DNA of 64,000 bases from Terriglobia bacterium (GCA_025350105.1 JANXYJ010000149.1:1-64000), one strand, 5' to 3'. Counted from the first letter of the stretch, positions 52,925-62,788 are shown. Notes: a model not told the origin generated them from the sequence alone. Numbers and translations: made by a program.

Positions 52925-53317
52925 ATGAGTACACTCAAAAAAATCGCCGCCTTGGTCTTTTTTCTGGTAGCCACCGCTTTCGCGCACCACTCCTTTACCG
53001 CTGAGTTTGATGATAAAAAGCCCGTCAAACTCACTGGCAAGGTGACGGAAATGAAGTGGTCTAACCCGCATTCCTGGATCTATATGGATGTGGAGACCAA
53101 CGGCAAAGTGGTGAACTGGGCGCTGGAAACCGGTGCTGCCAACGCGCTGATCCGCCGCGGTTGGAAGCGTGATTCGTTGCCCGCTGGGACGGTTCTTTTG
53201 GTCGACGGCTGGCAGGCGCGCAATGGTTCCCCCACCGCCAACGTCGGCTCCATCACTTTCGCGGACGGCCGCAAACTTTTCGCGGGCTCCTCGAATGAGG
53301 CCGCACCCGCGAAGTAG
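52925..53317 (+). CDS. DUF6152 exported protein
   Basis: The 130-residue protein has a signal peptide (ending ATAFA), directly followed by the DUF6152 opening HHSFTAEFD, then KPVKLTGKVTEMKWSNPHSWIYMDV and GWKRDSLPAGTVLLVDGWQARNGSP. The His pair right after the cleavage site and the NPH motif are conserved in the family and could bind metal. It forms a pair with the duplicated-domain protein upstream. Its TAG directly abuts the TAA of the convergent GT gene within a 20-bp palindrome. Confidence 0.85.
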   Translation: MSTLKKIAALVFFLVATAFAHHSFTAEFDDKKPVKLTGKVTEMKWSNPHSWIYMDVETNGKVVNWALETGAANALIRRGWKRDSLPAGTVLLVDGWQARNGSPTANVGSITFADGRKLFAGSSNEAAPAK

Positions 53318-53327
53318 TTACTTCGCG
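53308..53327. repeat. 20-bp palindrome containing two convergent stop codons
   Basis: CGCGAAGTA and TACTTCGCG flank a GT centre. The left arm and centre include the DUF6152 stop (TAG, 53315-53317) and the right arm the GT stop (TAA on minus, 53320-53318). Both proteins end in Ala-Lys-stop as a result. Confidence 0.75.
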
Positions 53328-54877
53328 AATTGGTACAAGTGCACGCCGTCCAGATACGGTCCTGGAATCTGCGCCAGATGTTGATAGTGCCTGCGGATTT
53401 CCGCCAGTTGCCCTTCCGGCAGACTGGGAATTTCGGGGTCGTGATCGTAAGGGCGATTCAAGTCGAAATACAATACGACCAGCGAAAACGCGCCGTTTGC
53501 CAGATCCCTGCGGAGCGGCTCCGGATCGATCCTGCCGCCGTTCACCAGCAGAGTGTAGATTAGCGGCTCCACTTCCAGCTTGGCCCCCACGGGCACGCGC
53601 AGGTGCACCAGGGCATTGATATCCGTCGACAGGACGCGGCCCGGCTGGTTTAGATACGGCCGCAACTGCGCCACTTGCTGGCGAAACATTTGCTCCTTGG
53701 CCACGCGCATGATCAGGAAGGGACCTGTCATGCGAAAATTCAGAATCAAAAAAATACCCAGCGGCGCATGCAGCAGCGTCACCCAGGCCTTGCTGCCGCG
53801 CAACATTTTCGGCAGGTACTCCAGTGCATCGAGAGCCGCCACCGCGCACATGGCACACAGCACCGTCGTCTCCATCTGATAATTGGAATCCGAGCCCAGC
53901 TTGGGAGCCGTCGCTAGCCACATCAGCAGCGCCAGACCAAAGTAAATGTAAAGCGGTTTGGCCCGGCCGCCCCAAGCACTTTTCGCGCCGAGAATCGCTA
54001 CCAGCAACAGCACGCCGCAAGTCATCAGGAAAAATTGCACGTGCTGCTCCAGCCGGTCCCATACGAAGGGATTCAGGTTGGCGAAAACCGTGTTGGCCAG
54101 AAAGCTGCCGTGCAAGGCCGTGTTTAGCGCGCCCACCAGCAGCAGACCAATTCCCAAGTAAGCTAAACCGAACTCCAAAGCGCGCCGCCAATTCTTGAAC
54201 AGCAGACTAAGAAAGATAGCCACCGGACAGGCCAGCGTGGTCTGTTTCGTGAACAGAGCCAATAACGCAAACAGCAACGCAAAACGCAGGGCGGGATGAC
54301 GTTCGCTAAGGTCGCCCTCCGCCAGCCACGCTTGCGAAAAATGATAAAACGCAGTGAGCGCAAAAAATAGCGCCAGCGCATCTACCTGGCCCACGGTGCC
54401 CCAGGAAAGCAGCAATGACGAGGATCCGCACAACAGCATCGCGATCCATGCTAAGTATTTGTTGCCGGTGTGCAGCAGCATCATCCGCCAAACCGTAAGG
54501 TAAATGCCCAGCAGCGCGGCGAATGCCATCAACCTGCCGGAGGTGAACGCTGGGATTCCGAGACGGATCAGCAAGGCGTCCAACCCGTAAAAAATGGGCA
54601 TGTACGCGGATACCGTATAAGGATATTCGCGCAAATTGTAGTACAACGTTCCATGCTGTGCCAGCATCATGGATTGCGCCGCCACTACGGATTCAGGTTG
54701 GCTGAATTCGTTCTGGCTCCACAATAGTAGGCCGAAATGCGCGAGAACCCCGGCAGTTGCAACCACGGTGAACACCAGCAAGACGCGGCGCAGCCACACT
54801 TCCCGCAATGCGCGGCTAGGGGAAGTCACATCGGGGGATTCGAGCGGACCAGATGCTATAGAGTTAAGTGAAGACAC
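53318..54877 (-). CDS. GT-C membrane glycosyltransferase
   Basis: The 519-residue protein has about 10-12 hydrophobic helices after a short polar N-terminus. The acidic first-loop motif NEFSQPESVVAAQSM resembles that of GT39/PMT-like, dolichyl-phosphate-using transferases. A periplasmic C-terminal domain (about 420-519) follows the last helix. Substrate unknown. It diverges from the DPM1-like GT2 gene at 54995, which makes polyprenyl-phosphate-linked sugars, so the GT2 could supply the donor. This pairing is an inference. Confidence 0.8.
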   Translation of the reverse strand: MSSLNSIASGPLESPDVTSPSRALREVWLRRVLLVFTVVATAGVLAHFGLLLWSQNEFSQPESVVAAQSMMLAQHGTLYYNLREYPYTVSAYMPIFYGLDALLIRLGIPAFTSGRLMAFAALLGIYLTVWRMMLLHTGNKYLAWIAMLLCGSSSLLLSWGTVGQVDALALFFALTAFYHFSQAWLAEGDLSERHPALRFALLFALLALFTKQTTLACPVAIFLSLLFKNWRRALEFGLAYLGIGLLLVGALNTALHGSFLANTVFANLNPFVWDRLEQHVQFFLMTCGVLLLVAILGAKSAWGGRAKPLYIYFGLALLMWLATAPKLGSDSNYQMETTVLCAMCAVAALDALEYLPKMLRGSKAWVTLLHAPLGIFLILNFRMTGPFLIMRVAKEQMFRQQVAQLRPYLNQPGRVLSTDINALVHLRVPVGAKLEVEPLIYTLLVNGGRIDPEPLRRDLANGAFSLVVLYFDLNRPYDHDPEIPSLPEGQLAEIRRHYQHLAQIPGPYLDGVHLYQFAK

Positions 54878-54887
54878 GGATACGAAA

Positions 54888-54946
54888 TGATCGGCGGAAC
54901 CGCGGGAAATCGTTAGTATGGCGACGCTCGCCGGAACCGCCGATCA
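54888..54946. promoter_or_regulatory. Long hairpin between divergent glycosyltransferase genes
   Basis: TGATCGGCGG (54888-54897) is perfectly complementary to CCGCCGATCA (54937-54946). The 39-nt interior contains GGCGA/TCGCC arms, so the region can fold as a long hairpin on either strand. It lies upstream of both genes and may be a shared operator or leader structure. Confidence 0.45.
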
Positions 54947-54947
54947 C

Positions 54948-54998
54948 TTAGACTAGTGTCGTGCTTAAATTAGTGTCATGCTTAAATTAGTGTCATGC
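54948..54998 (+). repeat. Three 17-bp tandem units over the GT2 start codon
   Basis: TTAGACTAGTGTCGTGC (54948-54964), TTAAATTAGTGTCATGC (54965-54981) and TTAAATTAGTGTCATGC (54982-54998) are consecutive. The last holds the ATG at 54995, the middle holds an out-of-frame ATG at 54978, and the first has GTG, so three start codons fall in three frames. Confidence 0.8.
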
Positions 54999-55843
54999 TG
55001 CTAGGAAACCGCGTGATTGCGGTACTGCCCGCCTATAACGCCGAATCCACCGTGGCCCGTACCGTGGCCGCCATCGCGCGCGACGTGGTGGACGACATTT
55101 TGCTGGTGGATGACGGAAGTTCCGATCACACGGTTGAGGTTGCCAAGAGCTTGGGGCTGAAAGTTTTCCGCCACGAACGCAACCTGGGATACGGCGCCAA
55201 CCAGAAAACCTGCTACACCGAAGCGCTGCGGCTGGGCGCTGACATCGTCGTCATGCTGCATCCCGATTATCAATATGATCCTCGGCTGGCGCCGGCGATG
55301 GCGGGCATGATTGCGTCCGGCGTTTACGATACCGTGATTGCTTCGCGCATTTTGGGTGGAACGGCTCGTGCGGGCGGCATGCCGTTGTATAAGTACGTCG
55401 CCAATCGCTTGCTTACGGCGGCGCAAAACATGCTGCTAGGCAGCAAGCTTTCGGAATTTCATACTGGCTATCGGGCATTTTCACGCAAGGTTTTGGAGTC
55501 GCTTCCGCTGTTGGCCAATTCCGATGATTTCGTTTTTGATAATCAAATGCTGGCGCAGATCATTGGCTTGGGTTATTCCATTGGCGAAGTGTCTTGTCCA
55601 ACCAAATATTTTCCGGAGGCCAGCTCCATCAATTTCAGCCGCTCGGTGACCTACGGGTTGGGTGTATTAGGCACCAGCGTGCGATTCCGTCTTGCGCGCT
55701 GGGGATGGATCCAGCCGAATATTTTCAGCGCCTCACCAAAGTTCCGGCTGCCGCGGGCGCATCAACACAGTGACTTATCTCCCAGGGCCGTAGCGGTTGC
55801 GAACCAGCCTGAGGCTGGTCTGGCGCCAGATCACGCAGGCTGA
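54995..55843 (+). CDS. GT2 glycosyltransferase, polyprenyl-phosphate mannose synthase (DPM1)-like
   Basis: The 282-residue GT-A enzyme has [17 protein letters not shown] at the donor site, [13 protein letters not shown], the HPDYQYDP metal-binding region, [13 protein letters not shown] and [13 protein letters not shown]. It transfers a sugar from GDP- or UDP-sugar to polyprenyl phosphate. It lacks the C-terminal membrane helices of ArnC-type proteins. The final 25 residues are a low-quality tail that contains a short hairpin in DNA (55803-55819), possibly an extension over an inserted repeat. A DUF2721 gene follows 5 nt after the stop. Confidence 0.85.
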   Translation: MLLGNRVIAVLPAYNAESTVARTVAAIARDVVDDILLVDDGSSDHTVEVAKSLGLKVFRHERNLGYGANQKTCYTEALRLGADIVVMLHPDYQYDPRLAPAMAGMIASGVYDTVIASRILGGTARAGGMPLYKYVANRLLTAAQNMLLGSKLSEFHTGYRAFSRKVLESLPLLANSDDFVFDNQMLAQIIGLGYSIGEVSCPTKYFPEASSINFSRSVTYGLGVLGTSVRFRLARWGWIQPNIFSASPKFRLPRAHQHSDLSPRAVAVANQPEAGLAPDHAG

Positions 55844-55848
55844 CGAAT

Positions 55849-56322
55849 ATGCCGGACGTCGTCGCCGTGTTCAATGATCCGCTGCGCATTGTCGCCGCCG
55901 CCGTCACACCCGTGGTAATGGTTTCGGCCACGGCCATTTTGATTTCCGGCGTGAACTCGCGCCATATTTCCATCTCGGACCGTATCCGCTCGCTTTCGCG
56001 CGAATATCGCAGCGGCGGTTTGGATGTTTCGCGGCGGCGCGTCATCCAAAGCGAGGTCGTGATTTTTCAGCGCCGTCTGCACTTGGTTTCCTGGGCCACG
56101 CGCTTACTGTATGCGTCGGTGGGCTGTTTTATTCTGATGGCTCTGTTGATCAGCGCCTCGGTGGTTAAGGCCGGATTCCAGGGCGTTACCTTGCTCATCT
56201 TTCTGGTTGGCCTGGTCCTGATCGCGGTTGCGATTGTGCTTGAACTGGTGGAACTGCAGGAGTCCAATTCCACGATTGAACTGGAAGCGGCCGACGTATT
56301 ATCGGATCAAATTCCGGATTGA
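55849..56322 (+). CDS. DUF2721-family membrane protein
   Basis: The 157-residue protein shows the DUF2721 pattern: an N-terminal membrane helix (VTPVVMVSATAILISGV), a polar stretch with SDRIRSLSREY and RRRVIQSEVVIFQRR, and two more helices (LLYASVGCFILMALLISAS and TLLIFLVGLVLIAVAIVL). Function unknown. It starts 5 nt after the GT2 stop and is likely co-transcribed with it. Confidence 0.8.
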   Translation: MPDVVAVFNDPLRIVAAAVTPVVMVSATAILISGVNSRHISISDRIRSLSREYRSGGLDVSRRRVIQSEVVIFQRRLHLVSWATRLLYASVGCFILMALLISASVVKAGFQGVTLLIFLVGLVLIAVAIVLELVELQESNSTIELEAADVLSDQIPD

Positions 56323-56329
56323 GACGGCG

Positions 56330-56376
56330 TCACTTTGGTTCGCATCACTTCGCTTCGCCTCATTTTGGTTCGCATC
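56330..56376 (-). repeat. 17-bp near-tandem duplication over the epimerase stop codon
   Basis: TCACTTTGGTTCGCATC (56330-56346) and TCATTTTGGTTCGCATC (56360-56376, holding the stop at 56360-56362) differ by one base and are 13 bp apart. On the coding strand this is GATGCGAACCAAA(A/G)TGA twice, so a second TGA-ended copy of the last codons follows the gene. Confidence 0.7.
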
Positions 56377-57289
56377 GTTCCCAACGGCGAACCAAATCTT
56401 CCGCGGCCGTCGTCCAATCGGGAAACGAAAATGCAAACCCCGTGTCCAGCAATCGCCGTGGAGTGACGCGGCGGCTTTTCAGGATTAATTCGGTTTCGGT
56501 GCGTAGAAAAAGCGCGCCAATTTCCAGCATCCATTTTGGAGCGGGCAAGCCCGCTGGGGTGCGGTAAGCGTCGCGCAGCGCGGCCATGAACTCGACGTTG
56601 GGCAGCGGATGCGGAGAGCCGACGTTCACCGCACCATCCATACTAGGATCGTCGATCAGAAATTCCACGGCGCGGATAAAGTCTTCGTCGTGAATCCAGC
56701 TGACGTACTGCTGGCCGCTGCCGGCTTTTCCGCCCAGGCCGCGTTTCACTAAACCCATCAGCACGTCGAAAACACCGCCGCGATCGGGGCTCATGATCAT
56801 GGAACTGCGCAGGGCGATTCTGCGGGTTGCGGGGGTGTTCGATTCGAAGAATGTTTGTTCCCAGGCCTTGGCTACATCGACGCTGAAGCCGGAACCGATT
56901 TCGCCGGTGAATTCGTCCATGTCGCGATCGAGCGAATGCCGGTAAATGGTAGCCGTCGAAGCGTTCATCCATAGTGGTGGAGGGCTGGCGGCCCGCCGTA
57001 TCGCTTCGCCGATGACGCGGGTGGAGTTGATGCGGGTCTCCAGAATCTCGCGACGGTTCTCCGCGTTATAGCGGCAATTGACGCTGCGGCCCGTGAGGTT
57101 GATGACCAGATCGCAGCCATCGACGGAATCGGCCCACGCTCCCAGATCGCGCCCATTCCAGGCCGTCATCTTCCAAGGGGCAGGGCGAGGAAAGCGGCCA
57201 AGCACGTCCACCTGGTGCCCCTGAGCGTGAAAATGGCGAGCCAACATTTGACCTACTTGACCGCTACCGCCAGCGAGGATCATGCGCAT
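56360..57289 (-). CDS. TIGR01777-family NAD(P)-dependent epimerase/oxidoreductase
   Basis: The 309-residue SDR (SDR39U type) has the N-terminal dinucleotide motif ILAGGSGQVGQMLARHF, INLTGRSVNCRYN, the family-typical STRVIGEAIRRA and a terminal DUF1731 block (LPAPKWMLEIGALFLRTETELILKSRRVTPRRL). The reaction is unknown. Relatives in cyanobacteria and E. coli (YfcH) act in septum or chloroplast-related functions without a defined substrate. Divergent from the methyltransferase across a 259-bp gap with a perfect palindrome. Confidence 0.88.
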   Translation of the reverse strand: MRMILAGGSGQVGQMLARHFHAQGHQVDVLGRFPRPAPWKMTAWNGRDLGAWADSVDGCDLVINLTGRSVNCRYNAENRREILETRINSTRVIGEAIRRAASPPPLWMNASTATIYRHSLDRDMDEFTGEIGSGFSVDVAKAWEQTFFESNTPATRRIALRSSMIMSPDRGGVFDVLMGLVKRGLGGKAGSGQQYVSWIHDEDFIRAVEFLIDDPSMDGAVNVGSPHPLPNVEFMAALRDAYRTPAGLPAPKWMLEIGALFLRTETELILKSRRVTPRRLLDTGFAFSFPDWTTAAEDLVRRWERCEPK

Positions 57290-57342
57290 GGTCGCCTTGG
57301 TGTCCGCATTTAAGAATAGACGCTACCTGATGAACGGCGTGT

Positions 57343-57358
57343 ATTGAACAGGTTCAAT
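57343..57358. promoter_or_regulatory. Perfect 16-bp operator-like palindrome
   Basis: ATTGAAC (57343-57349) and GTTCAAT (57352-57358) flank an AG centre. It lies in the divergent intergenic region between the epimerase and the methyltransferase, as a dimeric regulator site would. No cognate regulator is in the window. Confidence 0.45.
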
Positions 57359-57548
57359 CACAAGGTAATCCTAGTCGCCGCCGGAGTCAAGAGAAATATG
57401 AACGCGTTCAATTACGGCGCTCTCGCTTGCCGTCCCAGGGTGCCAAACATCATCCCGCATATCCATTCAACCAGAACCGCATATGCTAAGCTAATGCTTT
57501 GTTATTCGTCAAAAATGTGGTTCTGACGGCGGCTTGGGGATTGACGCC

Positions 57549-58310
57549 GTGAATGGTGTGTCGTGGCGCTTTCGCGTGAGTTGGGCTCTGACGGCACGCT
57601 TCGCGCCCTGGTTACGCTCTTCGCAGGAAGCGTATTTTGCCACGGTGGAGTCCCTGATCCGCCCCCAGGTCCGGATGCTGGACATCGGGTGCGGAACCGA
57701 ATTCCTGATGACGTGGCTTCGGACTGACCTGCACAGCCGCTGGACCAAATCCATTGTGGATCGCGCCGAGATTTTCGGCATTGATCCGTATTTGCCCAGC
57801 CTGGTACGCAATCATAGCCGCTTGATCGCCTGTGCGCTGGCGGACCAAATCCCGTTCCCAGCCTCCCGCTTTGACCTCGTCACCGCCAACATGGTGGTGG
57901 AGCACCTTGCCGATCCAGCCACCGTCCTGCGGGAAATTTTCCGGGTGCTTAAACCCGGCGGCGCGGTGGTTTTTCACACACCCAATCTGCGCTCGCTTCC
58001 CATGCGGCTCTCGGACCTGCTGCCCTACGCACTGAAGCGAATGATCGTTCCCTTCATTGAGGGAGGCAGGGCGGAAGAAGATGTATTTCCCACTCTTTAC
58101 AGGATGAATACGAGAAAGGCAGTGGAAGCGGCCGCCGCCGAGGCGGGGTTTCAGGCGGAAGCGATTCAACATGTTTTCACCAGTCCCTTTACCAGTGCGC
58201 TGGGGCCTCTGGTAGCCGCCGAACTTTTGCTGGCCAATTTGTTCCGCGCTGAGAGGTTTGCCTGCTGGCGCCCCGATCTGATCTGCCTGTTACGAAAACC
58301 GCTTGGGTGA
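57549..58310 (+). CDS. Class I SAM-dependent methyltransferase
   Basis: The 253-residue enzyme has motif I MLDIGCGTEFLM (usual E/DxGxGxG, here DIGCGTE), motif II/III ALADQIPFPASRFDLVTANMVVEHL and motif IV VLKPGGAVVFHTPNL, as in the UbiE/Methyltransf_11 family. The C-terminal region has two hydrophobic helices, suggesting membrane contact and a lipid or glycolipid substrate. The GTG at 57549 is used; a TTG at 57534 is also open. Located upstream of carA but separated by about 105 bp. Confidence 0.82.
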   Translation: MNGVSWRFRVSWALTARFAPWLRSSQEAYFATVESLIRPQVRMLDIGCGTEFLMTWLRTDLHSRWTKSIVDRAEIFGIDPYLPSLVRNHSRLIACALADQIPFPASRFDLVTANMVVEHLADPATVLREIFRVLKPGGAVVFHTPNLRSLPMRLSDLLPYALKRMIVPFIEGGRAEEDVFPTLYRMNTRKAVEAAAAEAGFQAEAIQHVFTSPFTSALGPLVAAELLLANLFRAERFACWRPDLICLLRKPLG

Positions 58311-58330
58311 GCAGAGCTGCGTGCATGCGT

Positions 58331-58358
58331 GTAGTGCAAGTAGGGTAGTGCAAGTAGG
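58331..58358 (+). repeat. 14-bp tandem duplication upstream of carA
   Basis: GTAGTGCAAGTAGG occurs at 58331-58344 and 58345-58358, followed by a partial third copy (GTAG). It sits about 58 bp before the carA start. Confidence 0.75.
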
Positions 58359-58415
58359 GTAGCGCCTTCGCCCCTGGCTGTGGTCAAATAGAGATTACCC
58401 CCAAGCCTGGAGGCA

Positions 58416-59552
58416 TTGACCCGATTGAATACAGCAGTCCTTGCTCTGGAAGACGGCACGGTCTTCGAGGGTCGCAGTTTTGGTGCGCCTGTCGAGAGAG
58501 CGGGAGAGGTCGTTTTCAATACCGGCATCACCGGCTACCAGGAAATCTTCACCGATCCATCGTATGCGGGCCAAATTGTGGTCCTTACCTATCCGCAAAT
58601 TGGCAACTATGGAGCCAACAGCGGAGATAGCGAAGCCGGCCGGCCGCACATTGAAGGCTTGGTAGTGCGCGAATTTTCGCCGTTATCGAGCAACTGGCGC
58701 GCCGATGAAACCGCGCAGGACTTTCTGACCAAGAGCGGCGTGCCGGTGGTTTCGGACATCGACACAAGAAGGCTGGTAAGGCATTTGCGCTCGCGCGGCG
58801 TGATGCGGGGAGTACTTTCAGCCGGTACTCAGGTGGACGCAAAAGTATTGGTGGAGCGCGCCAAGCAATCGGCTTCGATGGCGGGGTTGGATTTGGCTAC
58901 GCGCGTAAGCACAACGCATAAATATGACTGGACCGAAAGTGTGGTGCGCTGTTCGCCATCGGACTTAGAAAAGGCCGATGCGCCGTTGCGTCATCACGTG
59001 GTGGCTTACGACTTCGGCATCAAACGAAACATTCTGCGCAAACTGGTGCATTCCGGATGCCGGGTGACGGTGGTGCCGGCGGGCACATCGGCCGAAGATG
59101 TAATGGCGCTGCAACCCAACGGCGTGTTTCTTTCCAACGGACCGGGTGATCCGGAGCCGCTCACCCATCAAGCAACGCAGGTGCGTAAGCTGGTGGGCAA
59201 AGTGCCGATTTTTGGAATCTGTCTGGGGCATCAGGTGTTGGGTTTAGCGTTGGGCGGAAAGACTTATAAGCTGAAATTCGGCCATCGCGGATCGAATCAT
59301 CCTGTGATTAACAAAATCAGCGGGAAAGTGGAAATCACTTCGCATAATCACGGGTTTGCCGTGGACCCCGATTCGCTGAATCTAAATGACCTGGAAATTA
59401 CCCACATCAATTTGAACGACGACACCCTGGAGGGTTTTCGTCATCGCAATTATCCGGTGTTTTGCGTGCAATATCATCCGGAGGCCGCACCGGGTCCGCA
59501 TGATTCACACTATTTATTTGGCGATTTCGTAAAGTTGATGGATCAAGCATAA
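58416..59552 (+). CDS. carA: Carbamoyl-phosphate synthase small subunit
   Basis: The 378-residue subunit hydrolyses glutamine and passes ammonia to CarB for arginine and pyrimidine synthesis. N-terminal domain: [14 protein letters not shown]. The class I glutamine amidotransferase domain has [15 protein letters not shown] with the catalytic Cys, [12 protein letters not shown] and [15 protein letters not shown]. The start is TTG: 58416 and 58425 are both in frame, and GGAGG at 58409-58413 suits the second better by spacing, so the true product may be three residues shorter. The stop overlaps the carB start (TAATG). Confidence 0.95.
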   Translation: MTRLNTAVLALEDGTVFEGRSFGAPVERAGEVVFNTGITGYQEIFTDPSYAGQIVVLTYPQIGNYGANSGDSEAGRPHIEGLVVREFSPLSSNWRADETAQDFLTKSGVPVVSDIDTRRLVRHLRSRGVMRGVLSAGTQVDAKVLVERAKQSASMAGLDLATRVSTTHKYDWTESVVRCSPSDLEKADAPLRHHVVAYDFGIKRNILRKLVHSGCRVTVVPAGTSAEDVMALQPNGVFLSNGPGDPEPLTHQATQVRKLVGKVPIFGICLGHQVLGLALGGKTYKLKFGHRGSNHPVINKISGKVEITSHNHGFAVDPDSLNLNDLEITHINLNDDTLEGFRHRNYPVFCVQYHPEAAPGPHDSHYLFGDFVKLMDQA

Positions 59553-62500
59553 TGCCGCGCCGCAACGATATTCACCGGATTTTGATTGTAGGCAGCGGGC
59601 CTATCATTATTGGACAGGCCTGCGAGTTTGATTATTCCGGGGCCCAAGCCTGCAAGGCACTAAAAAGCGATGGCTATGAAGTCATTCTGATCAATTCGAA
59701 TCCCGCCACCATCATGACGGATCCGAATTTGGCGGACAAAACCTATGTCGAGCCTTTAAATGTCCAATACGCCGAAGAAGTGATTCGCCGCGAGCGGCCC
59801 GACGCTCTGCTTTCCACTGTAGGCGGGCAAACTGGATTGAATTTGGCCGTCGCACTGGCCGAAGCGGGTGTTCTCGATAAGTATGGCGTGGAGTTGATTG
59901 GCGCCAAAATCGATTCCATCAAGAAGGCCGAAGACCGCCTGCTGTTTAAAGACGCGATGAAGAAGATCGGCTTGGATCTACCGCAATCGCAACTGGTGAG
60001 CAGCGTGGAAAAAGGCCTGGAGTTCGCTGCGCGCATTGGCTACCCGGTGATATTGCGCGCCAGTTTCACCATGGGCGGCAGCGGCGGCGGCATTGCATAT
60101 AACCGCGAGGAAGCGGAAGAAATTCTGGAACGCGGCCTGGATCTTTCGCCGGTGCACGAAGTACTGATTGAAGAAAGCGTGCTGGGCTGGAAGGAATTTG
60201 AGATGGAGGTGATGCGCGATCTGGCGGATAACTGCATCATTGTTTGCTCCATCGAAAATTTCGATCCGATGGGCGTGCACACCGGCGATTCAATTACGGT
60301 GGCGCCAGCGCAAACGTTGACCGACCGCGAATATCAGATGATGCGCGATGCCTCGCTCGCGTGCTTGCGGGAGATCGGCGTAGATACGGGAGGGTCGAAC
60401 GTTCAGTTTGCCATCGATCCCAAGTCGGGCCGCATGGTGATTGTGGAGATGAACCCGCGCGTGTCGCGCAGTTCCGCGTTGGCGTCAAAAGCGACGGGTT
60501 TCCCCATCGCAAAAATTGCCGCGAAACTGGCCGTGGGCTACCGGCTGGACGAAATCAAGAATGACATTACGCGGCAAACGCCGGCGTGTTTTGAGCCCAC
60601 CATCGACTACGTAGTCACGAAAATCCCGCGCTGGCAATTCGAAAAATTCCCGGGAGCCGAGCCCGTACTGGGTACGCAAATGAAGAGCGTGGGCGAAGTG
60701 ATGGCGATTGGCCGGACGTTCAAACAATCGCTGGGCAAAGCCATGCGCAGTTTGGAAACCGGCAAGGCCGATGGCGCAACGAAACTGCAAGCGGATTTGA
60801 TCGCCACGCGTTTGATCACGCCGAATCCGGATCGGCTGAACTACATTCGTTATGCTTTTGAAAACGGCTATAGCGAAGCGAAAGTGCATGAGTTGACAGC
60901 CATTGACCCGTGGTTCCTGCGGCAGGTGCGGGAGATGGTGGATCAGGAAAAAACGCTGGCAAAGAATTCACTTTCCGCGGTCACGCGGCAAGAAATGTTG
61001 GAGGCCAAGCGCGACGGTATCTCTGATAATTTTCTGGCGCGGGCATGGAAGGAAGATCCACTGGCGGTGCGCAAGCGCCGTAAGGAATTGGGCGTGAGCG
61101 CCGTGTTCAATCGCGTGGACACCTGCGCGGCGGAGTTTGAAAGCTTCACGCCGTATCTGTATTCGAGTTATGAATCGGAATGCGAAGCCAATGTCTCGCA
61201 GCGCAAAAAGGTAATGATTCTGGGCTCCGGCCCCAATCGCATCGGGCAGGGAATTGAGTTTGATTACTGCTGCTGCCATGCATCGTATGCGCTGCAGGAG
61301 TTCGGCGTGCAATCGATCATGGTGAATTGCAACCCGGAAACGGTTTCCACCGATTACGACACCAGCGACCGTTTGTATTTTGAGCCGTTGACGCTAGAAG
61401 AAGTGCTGAATATTTGCGACACCGAAAAGCCGGATGGCGTGATTGTGCAGTTCGGCGGGCAAACCCCGTTGACGCTGGCGATTCCGCTGAAAAACGCCGG
61501 CGTGCCGATTATTGGGACCGATCCGGCGAACATCGATCTGGCGGAGGATCGCAAGCAGTTCGGCAAATTGTTGGACGATCTGAAGATTCCATCGCCGGCC
61601 AATGGGTCTGCGACCAATGCCGATGAAGCCTGCACGGTGGCGCGATCGATTGGGTTTCCGGTTCTCGTCCGGCCCAGTTATGTGCTGGGCGGGCGGGCCA
61701 TGGTGATTGCTTACGACGAAGACACGGTGCGCCGCTACATGCACGAGGCCGTGACGTTTTCGCAGAGCCGGCCGGTTTTAATCGATCGTTTCCTGGAAGA
61801 TGCAACCGAGGTGGACGTGGACGCCATCGCCGATTCCACCGGCGCGGTGCTGATTGGCGGCATCATGGAACACATTGAAGAAGCGGGCGTGCATAGCGGC
61901 GATTCCAGTTGCGTGCTGCCGCCGACGTCGCTGGCTGCCAGCGTTATCGAAACCATCACCAGCTACACCCAGCAACTAGCGCGGGCGCTGAAAGTGATCG
62001 GCCTGATGAACGTGCAGTACGCGGTGAAGGATGGAACGGTGTACGTGCTGGAAGTGAATCCGCGGGCGTCGCGGACAGCGCCATACGTCAGCAAAGCGAC
62101 GGGCGTGCCTCTGCCGAAGATCGCGGTGGGAGTGATGTTGGGCGGCAAAATTTCCGATTTCACAAGCGCGACGGGCGTACTCACCGTGCCGCAGTATTTT
62201 GTGAAATCACCGGTGTTTCCGTTCAACAAATTTCCGGGAGTAGACCCGACGCTGGGGCCGGAGATGCGCTCCACCGGCGAAGTGATGGGCGTGGGCGAGA
62301 ATTTCGGCGAAGCATTTGCCAAGGCCCAATTGGGCGCAGGCACGCCGTTGCCCGATAAGGGCCGTGTGTTCATCAGCGTGAACGATCGCGATAAGTTAGT
62401 GGCGGTGGCGTTGGCCAAACGTTTTCAGGAATTGGGTTTTGATATTACGGCGACACGGGGAACTGCCGAAGCCATTCGCGCGGTGGGCGTGCCGGCGAAG

Positions 62501-62779
62501 ACGGTGTTCAAAGTAAACGAAGGCCGGCCCAATGCGGTGGACTTAATCAAAGCGGGCTCGATCGATTTGATCATTTATACGGCTACCAGCGGAGCCCATG
62601 CGTTTACGGACGAAAAAGCCATCCGGCGCGGCGCAGTGACGTATCGGATTCCGTGCATCACCACGATGAGCGGAGCGCGGGCTTCAGTGGAAGCGATTCT
62701 GTCACGCCGGCGCGATCCGGTGCGGGTGTGGAATTTGCAGGAAATTCACGCCCGCCACAAACAGACCGGGCAAAACTAA
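59552..62779 (+). CDS. carB: Carbamoyl-phosphate synthase large subunit
   Basis: The 1075-residue protein contains two homologous ATP-grasp halves. The first half (to about 550) has [34 protein letters not shown] and [15 protein letters not shown]. The second has [32 protein letters not shown] and [14 protein letters not shown]. An oligomerisation/allosteric C-terminal domain ([34 protein letters not shown]) completes it. Length is standard. Translation is coupled to carA by a TAATG overlap. Confidence 0.97.
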   Translation: MPRRNDIHRILIVGSGPIIIGQACEFDYSGAQACKALKSDGYEVILINSNPATIMTDPNLADKTYVEPLNVQYAEEVIRRERPDALLSTVGGQTGLNLAVALAEAGVLDKYGVELIGAKIDSIKKAEDRLLFKDAMKKIGLDLPQSQLVSSVEKGLEFAARIGYPVILRASFTMGGSGGGIAYNREEAEEILERGLDLSPVHEVLIEESVLGWKEFEMEVMRDLADNCIIVCSIENFDPMGVHTGDSITVAPAQTLTDREYQMMRDASLACLREIGVDTGGSNVQFAIDPKSGRMVIVEMNPRVSRSSALASKATGFPIAKIAAKLAVGYRLDEIKNDITRQTPACFEPTIDYVVTKIPRWQFEKFPGAEPVLGTQMKSVGEVMAIGRTFKQSLGKAMRSLETGKADGATKLQADLIATRLITPNPDRLNYIRYAFENGYSEAKVHELTAIDPWFLRQVREMVDQEKTLAKNSLSAVTRQEMLEAKRDGISDNFLARAWKEDPLAVRKRRKELGVSAVFNRVDTCAAEFESFTPYLYSSYESECEANVSQRKKVMILGSGPNRIGQGIEFDYCCCHASYALQEFGVQSIMVNCNPETVSTDYDTSDRLYFEPLTLEEVLNICDTEKPDGVIVQFGGQTPLTLAIPLKNAGVPIIGTDPANIDLAEDRKQFGKLLDDLKIPSPANGSATNADEACTVARSIGFPVLVRPSYVLGGRAMVIAYDEDTVRRYMHEAVTFSQSRPVLIDRFLEDATEVDVDAIADSTGAVLIGGIMEHIEEAGVHSGDSSCVLPPTSLAASVIETITSYTQQLARALKVIGLMNVQYAVKDGTVYVLEVNPRASRTAPYVSKATGVPLPKIAVGVMLGGKISDFTSATGVLTVPQYFVKSPVFPFNKFPGVDPTLGPEMRSTGEVMGVGENFGEAFAKAQLGAGTPLPDKGRVFISVNDRDKLVAVALAKRFQELGFDITATRGTAEAIRAVGVPAKTVFKVNEGRPNAVDLIKAGSIDLIIYTATSGAHAFTDEKAIRRGAVTYRIPCITTMSGARASVEAILSRRRDPVRVWNLQEIHARHKQTGQN

Positions 62780-62788
62780 AAAATTAAC

